Source of the DNA: Teichococcus vastitatis
GTDB lineage: Bacteria; Pseudomonadota; Alphaproteobacteria; Acetobacterales; Acetobacteraceae
Length of the DNA stretch: 64,000 bases
Reading direction: 5' to 3'
NCBI RefSeq assembly: GCF_003604215.1
Contig: NZ_QXGS01000005.1
Span: 124,001 to 188,000 of the forward strand
The translations under genes and the position numbers were made by a program. The notes beneath the pieces are model-generated. The model did not search any database. It was not told the DNA's origin and was given only the letters and a program-made list of their open reading frames with translations. Positions 25,679 to 34,436 of the stretch are shown piece after piece; the first letter of the stretch is position 1, and each line of letters opens with the position of its first letter.

Positions 25679-26326
25679 TCAGCCGGCAGCCGTGGCCAGG
25701 ATCGCCTGCACCGCCGCAGCTTGGCAGGGTTCGATCACCGGCACGCCGGCCGCGTCCTCGACTGCCGCGCGGTGCGCGGCCATGCCGGCGCAGCCCAGGA
25801 TCACGGCGTCCGAGCCTTGCGCCACCAGCTGGCGGGCCGCGTCGCACAGGGCATCGCGGGCCGCCAGCGGATCGGTCAGCGTTTCCATCGGCAGGTTCAG
25901 CGCCACCGTGGCCGCCAGCCGTGCCTCCACTCCCATGCTTTGCAAAACGCGTCGCTGCCGGGCCTTAGAGGCATCCACGAAGGCGATCACGCCGAACCGT
26001 TCGGCCCGGGTCAGGGCCGCGGCCACGGCGCTGCGGAACGGCCCGATCACCGGCCGCGTCGTGGCGGTGCGAACCGCTTCCAACCCCGGATCGGACACGC
26101 AGGCGATGATGTAGGCCGCGGCCGGCTCGGCCTCGACCAGACGGCAGAGCGGTTCGGCAACGCCATACCAGTCGCGCCAGGAGGCGATGGCGGGTGGCCC
26201 GCCCGGCATCGACACCACCTCGAAGGGCGGTGCGGCGGGCGTGGCGAAGGGACGGAGGCTGTCGGCGATGCCGCGCGTGCAGCTGGCCGAGCTGTTGGGA
26301 TTGATCACCAGGATGCGGCGGGACAT
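25679..26326 (-). CDS. Asp/Glu/hydantoin racemase family protein
   Basis: 215 residues from the ATG at 26326, where ILVINPNSSASCTRGIADSL, the standard start of the family, begins. The two catalytic cysteines are seen in IIACVSDPGLEAVR and VILGCAGMAAHR. Hydantoin and allantoin racemases of this family interconvert enantiomers without cofactor. It is convergent with the hydantoinase/D-carbamoylase operon, the exported small protein lying between, and would feed the D-specific enzymes with racemised hydantoins. The upstream ORF extension to 26476 lacks similarity. Confidence 0.87.
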   Translation of the reverse strand: MSRRILVINPNSSASCTRGIADSLRPFATPAAPPFEVVSMPGGPPAIASWRDWYGVAEPLCRLVEAEPAAAYIIACVSDPGLEAVRTATTRPVIGPFRSAVAAALTRAERFGVIAFVDASKARQRRVLQSMGVEARLAATVALNLPMETLTDPLAARDALCDAARQLVAQGSDAVILGCAGMAAHRAAVEDAAGVPVIEPCQAAAVQAILATAAG

Positions 26327-26546
26327 CGGGCCAGGATGGGCGGCCACGCTCGCGGCGGCAAGTCCCGCCTGGCAGCCATCCATCCGGCTTCCCCTTGATC
26401 CGGCGGGGGCATCATGCCGATATGGCGGTGCAACAGACGCCATCGGCTCCAGGAACCGGCGGCGCGGCCTCGTCAAGAAGGGCCAGCATCATCCGGACGG
26501 CACAAGGCCGCCGGAAACGGAAGCAGCAGCCAGGATCATCATTCCG

Positions 26547-27026
26547 ATGGATCGCCCCTCGACACGCTGGGAGCCCGCGCGGGATGCCGCGGAAGCGGCT
26601 CCGATGCCGCCTTTCACGACCATGCTGTGGCGTGGCGCCCGCAATCGCTGCCCGGTTTGCGGCGAGGGCAAGGTGTTCGCCGGCTACCTGCGCGTGGCCC
26701 GGGAATGCACGCATTGCCATGCCCCGCTGGGCCGGCTGCGGGCCGATGATGCGCCGCCTTATTTCACCATCTTCATCGTGGGCCACCTGCTGGTGCCGCC
26801 GATCTTCTGGATCGAGAAGGCCTATCAGCCTCCTATGTGGCTGCACATGGCGGTCTGGCTGCCCTTGTTCACCGCGATCTGCATTCTGCTGCTGCGGCCG
26901 GTGAAGGGCGCGGTGGTGGGCTGGATGCTGCGCGTCGGCATCCTGTCGGACGAGGTCGAGAATCCGCTTGAGCCGGAGCAGACGCCGGCGGCGAAGTCTC
27001 CGCTGCCCGCTCGCCGTGATGGCTGA
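26547..27026 (+). CDS. DUF983 family membrane protein
   Basis: 159 residues. A CxxC...CxxC zinc-ribbon-like segment (NRCPVCGEGKVFAGYL and ECTHCHAPL) precedes two membrane helices (YFTIFIVGHLLVPPIFW, and MAVWLPLFTAICILLL), the DUF983 pattern. DUF983 genes often stand near cytochrome oxidase assembly genes; none is seen here. The ATG at 26547 is the first that keeps the typical short N-terminus. It overlaps UPF0262 by eight bases. Confidence 0.9.
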   Translation: MDRPSTRWEPARDAAEAAPMPPFTTMLWRGARNRCPVCGEGKVFAGYLRVARECTHCHAPLGRLRADDAPPYFTIFIVGHLLVPPIFWIEKAYQPPMWLHMAVWLPLFTAICILLLRPVKGAVVGWMLRVGILSDEVENPLEPEQTPAAKSPLPARRDG

Positions 27027-27489
27027 GCAGCGGTTGGAGCGGATCCTGCTGCCGGACGAGGCTCCACTGCCCAATCCCTATGCCGAGGCAGACCGCGCCC
27101 AGGCAGTGGCCGACCTGCTGGCCGACAACACCTTCGACCCGGCCGGCCTGCCGCACGGACCCTATGCCCTGCACCTGGAAGTGCGGGATGGCCGGCTGGT
27201 GCTCGACATCCGCGACGCCGCCGAGGCCCCGCTGCGCATCATCGCCTTGGCGCTGGGGCCGTTCCGCAGGTTGATCAAGGACTACCACATGGTGGTGGCG
27301 AGCCATGAGCAGGCGGTGACCGAGGGTGGCTCCGAGGCCCGCATCCAGGCCATCGACATGGGCCGGCGGGGTCTGCACAACGAGGGTGCCGAGTTGCTGG
27401 TGGAGCGGCTGTCGGGCCGCATCTCGGTGGATTTCGAGACCGCGCGGCGCCTGTTCACTCTGGTTTGCGCCCTGCACCAGCGGATCTGA
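27019..27489 (+). CDS. UPF0262 family protein
   Basis: 156 residues, soluble. The stretch IALALGPFRRLIKDYHMVVASHEQAV and IQAIDMGRRGLHNEGAELL identify UPF0262, an alphaproteobacterial family of unknown function, usually conserved beside DUF-type and disulfide or low-molecular-weight phosphatase genes. Overlap with DUF983 suggests coupled expression. This family supports the alphaproteobacterial origin of the window. Confidence 0.92.
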   Translation: MAEQRLERILLPDEAPLPNPYAEADRAQAVADLLADNTFDPAGLPHGPYALHLEVRDGRLVLDIRDAAEAPLRIIALALGPFRRLIKDYHMVVASHEQAVTEGGSEARIQAIDMGRRGLHNEGAELLVERLSGRISVDFETARRLFTLVCALHQRI

Positions 27490-27538
27490 GGGTAGCAGAC
27501 CACGGGCCGACCATGCGCTGGACGCATGCAGGCTTCAC

Positions 27539-27567
27539 ATGACTTGCGGCCAGGGGGATCCTATATG
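27539..27567 (+). promoter_or_regulatory. Possible promoter of mtnA
   Basis: ATGACT (27,539-27,544), a 17-base spacer and TATATG (27,562-27,567), each four of six matches to the sigma-70 consensus, ending 56 bases before the mtnA start. It is one of the few A+T-rich spots in the gap. Confidence 0.35.
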
Positions 27568-27623
27568 CCGCCAGCCCCATTCATCCCGCCCGCGCGCGGC
27601 TTCCACGGACGGAGCTTGCCCCC

Positions 27624-28736
<1,113 letters not shown>

Positions 28737-28840
28737 CCTATGAGCCCGGCTGGCGCGATCCGGCCGGGTGTTGCACGCTTCTTGCTGAACCGGGGCGGTC
28801 ATTCCGGCCGAGCCCCGGCCGCAGGGAGTTCAAACAGCCT

Positions 28841-29680
28841 ATGCGTTCTCTTGCCCTTGCCCTTCTGCTCGCCGCGCCGCTGGCCTTTGGCGGCGCCGCC
28901 CAGGCGCAACAGCCGATCCGCACCGCGGTGGACGGCACCTTCGCGCCGCATGCCTTTCCCAAGCTGGATGGCGGGGTGCAGGGCTTCAACGTCGACCTGT
29001 TCACCGAGGTGGCCAAGCGCATGGGCCGCCCCATCACCATCGACAGCGCCTCCTTCTCCGGTCTGGTGCCGGCGCTGAACGCCGGCCGGTACGATTTCCT
29101 TGCGGCCCCGGTCACGGTGACGCGCGAGCGGGCCGAGAACCTGCTGTTCACCGAGGGCTATCTCTATACCGCCTTCCAGTTCGGCATCCGCAAGGGCGGT
29201 GCGCCGATCCGCTCGATGGACGACCTCAAGGGCAAGGCGATCTCGGTGAACAAGGGCTCGGCCTATGATGCCTGGGCCCAGAACAATGCGGCGAAATACG
29301 GCTTCACCGTACAGACCTTCGACAGCCAGCCGGATGCGGTGCAGGCGGTGGTCTCCGGACGGGTTTTCGCCAATCTGGGAGGCAACACCGCGGTGCGCTA
29401 CGCCGCCACCCGGGTCCCCCTCTTCGTGCCGGATTATGTAATGGCGGACACCCGCGCCCACTGGGCCGCGCCGTTCCGCAAGGACGACAAGGCTGGCCGC
29501 GATGCCGTCGAGGCGGTGCTGGAATGCATGAAGAAGGACGGCGCCCTGGCCGCCCTGTCAGAGAAGTGGTTCGGCGTGAAGCCGGCCGCCGATGATGCCG
29601 AGAACACGGTGTTCCCCGGTTATGGCGTGCCGGACATGCCGGGCTACGATCCGGCGCCGCACGAGCCGCGCTGCGGCTGA
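28841..29680 (+). CDS. Periplasmic amino-acid-type ABC transporter solute-binding protein
   Basis: 279 residues. A signal peptide (MRSLALALLLAAPLAFGGAAQAQ) is followed by a family 3 solute-binding fold: GFNVDLFTEVAKRMGRPITI, NAGRYDFLAAPVTVTRERAE, DLKGKAISVNKGSAYDAW and a late ALAALSEKWFG. It would capture a polar amino acid or similar. No permease or ATPase follows, so it is an orphan binding protein. GGGAG precedes the ATG. Present 104 bases after mtnA in the same direction. Confidence 0.9.
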   Translation: MRSLALALLLAAPLAFGGAAQAQQPIRTAVDGTFAPHAFPKLDGGVQGFNVDLFTEVAKRMGRPITIDSASFSGLVPALNAGRYDFLAAPVTVTRERAENLLFTEGYLYTAFQFGIRKGGAPIRSMDDLKGKAISVNKGSAYDAWAQNNAAKYGFTVQTFDSQPDAVQAVVSGRVFANLGGNTAVRYAATRVPLFVPDYVMADTRAHWAAPFRKDDKAGRDAVEAVLECMKKDGALAALSEKWFGVKPAADDAENTVFPGYGVPDMPGYDPAPHEPRCG

Positions 29681-29738
29681 CGTAAACCACGACTCGCCCG
29701 CGGCGTTTCTCCCGTGCAAGCCAGCACAGGAGACATCC

Positions 29739-30044
29739 ATGCCGCGCGGCGACAAATCGGCCTATTCCGACAAGCAGAAGCGCAAGGCCGAGCATATCGA
29801 GGAAAGCTACGAGGCGCGCGGCGTTCCGGAAGGGGAAGCGGAACGCCGGGCCTGGGCCACCGTGAACAAGGATTCCGGCGGCGGCAACAAAAGCGGCTCC
29901 GGGCGCGGCCATCCGGATGGCAACGCAGCGTCCCGCAAGGGGGCGACGAAAGGTGGTGAGGCCTCGGCGCACCGGCCGGCGGCCGCCCGAGCCGCCTCGG
30001 CCAGCAAGCCGGCGCGCACCCGCCAGGCGCACGCGCAGCACTGA
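29739..30044 (+). CDS. Small basic protein of the type annotated as plasmid stabilization protein
   Basis: 101 residues. The N-terminal half (DKSAYSDKQKRKAEHIEE, then GVPEGEAERRAWATVNKDSGGG) matches a widespread small-protein family commonly annotated 'plasmid stabilization protein'; experimental evidence for that name is thin. The second half is low-complexity Ala/Arg/Ser/Gly, probably disordered and nucleic-acid-binding. AGGAGA precedes the ATG. It is a stand-alone gene, convergent with a rhodanese gene. Confidence 0.8.
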   Translation: MPRGDKSAYSDKQKRKAEHIEESYEARGVPEGEAERRAWATVNKDSGGGNKSGSGRGHPDGNAASRKGATKGGEASAHRPAAARAASASKPARTRQAHAQH

Positions 30045-30065
30045 TGGCCTGGAGCGGCGCGCTTC

Positions 30066-30479
30066 CTAGCGCTGGCGCCAGGGCAGCCCTTCCGCCTTCC
30101 AGCCGGCGATCTGGCCGCGATGCCCCTCGGCATCGGGCGGCCCTTCGAAGCCGTCCGCTACGTTGAAGGCGTGCGGAAAGCCGGCCGCCTGCGCCGCTTG
30201 GGCGGCGGCCAGGCTTCGCGCGCCGGAGCGGCACAGGAAATACAGCTTGTTGAGCGGCGTCAGCCCGGCCTTGCGCAGGTGATCGGCGAAGGCGCCGTTA
30301 ACCTGCATCGACGGATAAACCTGCCATGGGATCAGCACCGGCTGCTTGCCGGCATCCGACAGGTCGGGCAGACCGACGAAATTCCACTCGGCATCGGTGC
30401 GGACATCGACCAGAACGGCGTCCGCTTCCTTGCGCAGCGTGTCCCAGGTGGTGCGGGGAGTGATGTCTTCGACGCTCAT
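30066..30479 (-). CDS. Rhodanese-like domain protein
   Basis: 137 residues, one rhodanese domain. It opens with ITPRTTWDTLRKEADAVLVDVRTDAEW and carries the active-site loop FLCRSGARSLAAA with its catalytic Cys. It likely handles sulfane sulfur in the cytoplasm. The ATG at 30479 is the natural start; the long frame continuing upstream to 31274 lies opposite the ParA gene and is an artefact. Confidence 0.92.
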   Translation of the reverse strand: MSVEDITPRTTWDTLRKEADAVLVDVRTDAEWNFVGLPDLSDAGKQPVLIPWQVYPSMQVNGAFADHLRKAGLTPLNKLYFLCRSGARSLAAAQAAQAAGFPHAFNVADGFEGPPDAEGHRGQIAGWKAEGLPWRQR

Positions 30480-30623
30480 GACGGTGGCTCCGGAAATCCT
30501 GCTCAGGCTGAGTGTGGGGTCGCCGGGCCGCCGCGTCCATGCCACCCCCCTGGTTCTCGGCCCGCCGCGCGGGCAGGATGGCAGGGGCGGCAATGGGCTG
30601 CCGGGGATAGCAGGAGATAGGTG

Positions 30624-31271
30624 ATGGCGTTTGTGGTGGCGGTGGCCCAGCGAAAAGGCGGGGCCGGCAAGTCCACCGTGGCGGCCACGCTGGCGACGAC
30701 CCTGGCCGCCGCCGGACGGCGCGTCGCCCTGCTGGACACCGATCCGCAGCAAAGCCTGGGGCGGTGGAACACCCTGCGTGAAGGCCAGGCCAAGGCCACG
30801 CCGCTGACCTTCGAGTCCCCTGCCGGCTGGCGCATCCCGGCCACGCTGGACCGGCTGAAGCCATCGCATGACCTGTTGCTGCTCGACACCCCGCCGCATG
30901 CCGATACCGACTCGCGCATCGCAATCCGCGCCGCCGATCTGGTGCTGGTGCCGCTGCAGCCATCCCTGGCCGATCTTTGGGCACTGGAAGCAACGCTGGA
31001 ACAGGCCAGGGCCGAGCGGCGGCGCGTCATGTTGCTGCTGAACCGCGCCTCCGCCAGTGGCAAGCTGCGCGACCGGGTCGTGGCCGAGATCGCGCGCCGG
31101 GAGTTGCCCCTGTTGTTGCCGGCGCTCGGCAACCGCACCGCCTTCGCGGCCGCCTTCGCCGAGGGGCTGGGCGTGGCCGAGGCGGCACCGCGCGGCGCCG
31201 CCGCTGCGGAGGCGCGGGCCTTGGCCGAGGCGGTGGAGACCCTTCTGCGACAACATGGAATGACCCGATGA
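30624..31271 (+). CDS. ParA/MinD-family ATPase, orphan
   Basis: 215 residues. Deviant Walker A KGGAGKSTVAATLA, then LLDTDPQQSLGRW and the Walker B LLLLDTPPHAD; later LVPLQPSLADLWAL is family-typical. Such ATPases position or partition DNA or protein cargo. There is no parB neighbour or parS-like site in view, so chromosome partition is unlikely; a stand-alone regulator of localisation is possible. AGGAG lies seven bases ahead of GTGATG; start at the ATG or the preceding GTG. Confidence 0.9.
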   Translation: MAFVVAVAQRKGGAGKSTVAATLATTLAAAGRRVALLDTDPQQSLGRWNTLREGQAKATPLTFESPAGWRIPATLDRLKPSHDLLLLDTPPHADTDSRIAIRAADLVLVPLQPSLADLWALEATLEQARAERRRVMLLLNRASASGKLRDRVVAEIARRELPLLLPALGNRTAFAAAFAEGLGVAEAAPRGAAAAEARALAEAVETLLRQHGMTR

Positions 31272-31723
31272 CACTGGCTTACGTGATCCACCTGCTGGGC
31301 GCCGTGCTCTGGGTGGGCGGCATGGCGTTCGGTCTGCTGGCGCTGCGGCCCGCCCTCGCCGGGCTGGCCGGACCGCAGCGGCTGGCGGTGCTGGAAGCCG
31401 CCTATCGCCGCTTCTTCCTGGTGGTCTGGCACGCCATGCCGGCCATGCTGATCACTGGCTATATCCTGGTGTTCTGGTGGTTCGGCGGCTTCGCCGGGGC
31501 CGGCTGGCACGTGCATGTGATGCACCTTACCGGGCTGATCATGGCGGCGATCTTTGTGCTGCTGTTCCTGGGTCCATGGCGGCGGATGCGCGGGGCCCTC
31601 GCGGCCGGCGACACCGCTTCGGCCGGCGCCGCGGCGGAGCGGCTGCGATGGATGATCACCGCCAACCTCGTGCTCGGATTGGTGACGGTGGCAGTGGCCG
31701 GCTGGGGGCGGTTTGGCGGATGA
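31268..31723 (+). CDS. CopD-like small integral membrane protein
   Basis: 151 residues with four membrane helices and conserved-type His residues in YVIHLLGAVLWVGGMAFG, VVWHAMPAMLITGY and HVHVMHLTGLIM. This layout resembles CopD and related haem- or copper-binding four-helix proteins. The ATG overlaps the ParA-like stop by four bases, and the GNAT gene start overlaps its stop. Function unknown. Confidence 0.75.
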   Translation: MTLAYVIHLLGAVLWVGGMAFGLLALRPALAGLAGPQRLAVLEAAYRRFFLVVWHAMPAMLITGYILVFWWFGGFAGAGWHVHVMHLTGLIMAAIFVLLFLGPWRRMRGALAAGDTASAGAAAERLRWMITANLVLGLVTVAVAGWGRFGG

Positions 31724-32142
31724 GCGGGATCGAGTTGCTGCGCGATACCGCCGGCCCCGAGGCTCGGGCGGTGCGGGCCGGATTGCTGGCGCACCGCCAC
31801 GCCATGCTGCCGGACCACGAGCATTCGGTGCATCCGCTCTGCCTCGTGCACCGGGACGCCGGCGGCACCGTGCGCGGCGGCCTCGTCGGCGAGGTGGTCT
31901 TGCAATGGCTGCAGGTGGACAAGTTCTGGGTGGACGAAACGCTGCGGGGCCAGGGGATCGGCGGCGCCCTGCTGGCGGCGGCCGAGGCGGAGGCCCGGCG
32001 GCTGGGCTCCGTGGGCGTGCACCTGAACACCAGCAGCTTCCAGGCCCCGGCCTTCTACCGCCGGCACGGCTTCGCCGAGATCGGCCGGCTGGAGGGCCGC
32101 CCGCCCGGGCATGACCGCTTCTGGATGGCCAAGCGCTTCTGA
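31720..32142 (+). CDS. GNAT-family N-acetyltransferase
   Basis: 140 residues. The acetyl-CoA-binding motif is VDETLRGQGIGGALLAAAEAEAR, and the C-terminal APAFYRRHGFAEIGRLEG is typical. The stretch LQVDKFWVDETLRGQGIG resembles the histone-acetyltransferase HPA2-like subgroup. Third gene in an ATGA-coupled run with the ParA-like and CopD-like genes. The acceptor is unknown. Confidence 0.88.
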   Translation: MSGIELLRDTAGPEARAVRAGLLAHRHAMLPDHEHSVHPLCLVHRDAGGTVRGGLVGEVVLQWLQVDKFWVDETLRGQGIGGALLAAAEAEARRLGSVGVHLNTSSFQAPAFYRRHGFAEIGRLEGRPPGHDRFWMAKRF

Positions 32143-32227
32143 TCGGCGGCGGGGCATGGACGATCCGGGCAGGGAACCCCATGATGCGGGCCGTGTTACC
32201 CCGTCCAAGGTTCAGGCTGTTTCCTGC

Positions 32228-32869
32228 ATGAAGGCCAGACCACCCAAGGCCCCCGCCATCCCGCCGCACCCGCTCTACCTGCCGGAGGCCGACGAGGTGG
32301 TCTGGAATGGCCGCTTTCCGTTGCAGCGCGTCCGCTTCCGCTATCGCCGCACCGATGGCTCGCCCTCCGGCGCGTTGACCTGGGAGATGTGGCGCCGCGG
32401 CGCCGGGGCGGTGATCCTGCCCTACGATCCCTGGAGCCGCCGCATCGCGCTGATCGAGCAGTTCCGCCTGCCCGCCCTGGCCGCGGGAGAAGCGCCACTG
32501 ATGCGCGAATGCCCGGCCGGCCTGCTGGAGGCCGCGGAAGAGGCCGAGACCACGGTGCGCCGCGAATTGCAGGAAGAAGCCGGCCTCACCGCCGACCGCG
32601 TGGAGACAATCGGCCGGTTCATGACCATGCAGGGCGGATCGGACGAGGTGCTGCACTTCTTCTGCGGCCGGGTACGGCTGCCGGACAGCGCGGGCGCCAC
32701 CGGCGGCCTGCCGGACGAGAACGAGGAAACCCGCCTGATCCTGCTGCCGGCCCAGGAGGCTTTCGCGCAGCTCGCCCGCAATGAGATCCGCAACGCGCCC
32801 ACCGCCCTGCTGCTGATGTGGCTGCAACTGAATGCGGACCGCCTTCACGATGAATGGTTGAGCGAATGA
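32228..32869 (+). CDS. NUDIX hydrolase, ADP-ribose pyrophosphatase type
   Basis: 213 residues. The Nudix box is complete in CPAGLLEAAEEAETTVRRELQEEAGL, metal-binding Glu residues present. LIEQFRLPA before the box and FMTMQGGSDEVLHFF after it fit the ADP-sugar (ADP-ribose) diphosphatase branch. I chose the ATG at 32228 because the family's N-terminal beta-strands start soon after; an ATG at 32156 would add 24 unsupported residues. Its stop overlaps the AlaX-like gene start. Confidence 0.88.
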   Translation: MKARPPKAPAIPPHPLYLPEADEVVWNGRFPLQRVRFRYRRTDGSPSGALTWEMWRRGAGAVILPYDPWSRRIALIEQFRLPALAAGEAPLMRECPAGLLEAAEEAETTVRRELQEEAGLTADRVETIGRFMTMQGGSDEVLHFFCGRVRLPDSAGATGGLPDENEETRLILLPAQEAFAQLARNEIRNAPTALLLMWLQLNADRLHDEWLSE

Positions 32870-33582
32870 CCGAATTGCTGTTCCGGGCGGACGCCTATGC
32901 GCGCGAATGCACCGCCACCGTGGTCTCCGCCGGGCCGGAGGGCGTGGTGCTGGACCGCACGGTGTTCTACGCCCAGGCCGGCGGCCAGCCGGGCGACACC
33001 GGCCTGCTGCGTTGGAACGATGCCGAGATGCCGGTGGCCAACACGGTGAAGGGCGCGGATGGCGGCGTGCTGCACCAGCCGGGCGAAGGCGCTTCCCTGC
33101 CCCCGGTCGGCGCCGAGGTGTCTGCCGTGCTCGACTGGGACCGCCGGCACCGGCTGATGCGCATGCACACCAGCCTGCACCTGCTGTGTTCGCTGATCCC
33201 GGGCGCCGGCGTCACCGGCGGGCAGATCGGCGCCGAGCGCTCGCGGCTGGATTTCGACCTGGCCGAGCCACCCGCCAGGGACTGGCTGAGCGGGCAGCTC
33301 ACCGCCCTGGCGGCCGCCGACCACCCGGTGGGCGAGCGCTGGATCAGCGAGGCGGAGCTGGATGCCGAGCCGACGCTGGTTCGTACCCTGTCGGTGCAGC
33401 CGCCGCGCGGCGCCGGCCAGGTGCGCTTGGTCCGCATCGGCGCGGAGGACGCGCCGGTCGACCTGCAGCCCTGTGGCGGAACGCATGTACGCCGGACAGG
33501 GGAGATCGGCCGGATCACCGTGACCAAGCTCGAGAACAAGGGCCGCCAGAACCGGCGCGTCTACCTGGTGCTGGAGGATTGA
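32866..33582 (+). CDS. Stand-alone alanyl-tRNA editing protein (AlaX-like)
   Basis: 238 residues. The AlaRS editing-domain zinc motifs are present: HTSLHLLCSL (HxxxH) and QPCGGTHVRRTGEIG (CxxxH). The N-terminus TVFYAQAGGQPGDTG is the conserved glycine-rich opening of the AlaRS/ThrRS second additional domain. It deacylates mischarged Ser- or Gly-tRNA(Ala) in trans. Length matches the AlaX-M size class. The overlapping start with the NUDIX gene suggests co-translation. Confidence 0.92.
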   Translation: MTELLFRADAYARECTATVVSAGPEGVVLDRTVFYAQAGGQPGDTGLLRWNDAEMPVANTVKGADGGVLHQPGEGASLPPVGAEVSAVLDWDRRHRLMRMHTSLHLLCSLIPGAGVTGGQIGAERSRLDFDLAEPPARDWLSGQLTALAAADHPVGERWISEAELDAEPTLVRTLSVQPPRGAGQVRLVRIGAEDAPVDLQPCGGTHVRRTGEIGRITVTKLENKGRQNRRVYLVLED

Positions 33583-33587
33583 CAGCG

Positions 33588-34436
33588 ATGCAGAACCTGG
33601 TTTCCACCGAATGGCTGGCCGCCGAGCTCGGCGCCCCGGACCTCAAGGTGTTCGACACCACCAAATACCTACCGAACGAGCCACGCGACGCCCAGGCCGA
33701 GTTTGCCGAGGCGCATATCCCCGGCGCCGGCTTCTTCGATATCGACGCGGTGGCCGATCCGGAAACCGACCTGCCGCACATGGCGCCCACCCCTGGCCGC
33801 GCCATGCGGCTGCTGGGGCAACTCGGCATCTCCAACCGGCACCGTGTGGTGTTCTATGACCAGAAGGGATTGTTCTCGGCGGCGCGGGGCTGGTGGCTGA
33901 TGCGGCTGTTCGGCCACGAGAACGCCGCCGTGCTGGATGGCGGCCTGCCGAAATGGCGCGCCGAGAACCGGTCCATCGAACATGGTCCACTGGCCGTGCC
34001 GGGGCCGGAAACCTTCTGGGCCGATTTCATCGCCCGCCGCCTGGCCGGCATCGGCGACGTGAAGCGGGCGGTGCAGGATCGCTCGGCCCTGATCCTCGAC
34101 GCCCGGCCCAAGGCCCGCTTCGACGGCACGGCGCCGGAGCCGCGGCCGGGACTGCCCTCCGGCCACATGCCGGGCGCGGCCAGCGTGCCGGCCACCGACC
34201 TGCTCCGCCCCGACGGCACCATGCTGTCGCCGCAGGAGCTGCGCGAGCGCTTCGCCGCCGCCGGCGTGACGGCGGAGAATGCCACGCCCCTGATCGCCTC
34301 CTGCGGCACCGGCGTCACCGCCTGCATCGTGGCGCTGGGGCTGGTGCAGGCCGGGTTGCCGGAACCCGCCGTGTATGACGGCTCCTGGACCGAATGGGCC
34401 GCCCGACCCGAAACCGCCAAGCAGAGCGACGCCTGA
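33588..34436 (+). CDS. sseA: 3-mercaptopyruvate/thiosulfate sulfurtransferase
   Basis: 282 residues, two rhodanese domains. The first (residues 1-150) is inactive with LPHMAPTP; the second has the catalytic loop LIASCGTGVTACIVAL. The CG(S/T)GVTA loop is that of mercaptopyruvate sulfurtransferases. It moves sulfur from 3-mercaptopyruvate to a thiol acceptor. Its stop overlaps the cystathionine beta-lyase start at TGATG, linking the two sulfur-amino-acid enzymes. Confidence 0.92.
   Translation: MQNLVSTEWLAAELGAPDLKVFDTTKYLPNEPRDAQAEFAEAHIPGAGFFDIDAVADPETDLPHMAPTPGRAMRLLGQLGISNRHRVVFYDQKGLFSAARGWWLMRLFGHENAAVLDGGLPKWRAENRSIEHGPLAVPGPETFWADFIARRLAGIGDVKRAVQDRSALILDARPKARFDGTAPEPRPGLPSGHMPGAASVPATDLLRPDGTMLSPQELRERFAAAGVTAENATPLIASCGTGVTACIVALGLVQAGLPEPAVYDGSWTEWAARPETAKQSDA

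Noticed and set aside
27490-27623. SAM riboswitch ahead of mtnA
   Set aside because: The 134-base gap shows no SAM-I, SAM-II or SAH aptamer pattern that I can recognise.
29739-30044. A true plasmid-stabilisation function or plasmid origin
   Set aside because: The name is only a database habit for this small-protein family; no toxin-antitoxin or replication genes are near.
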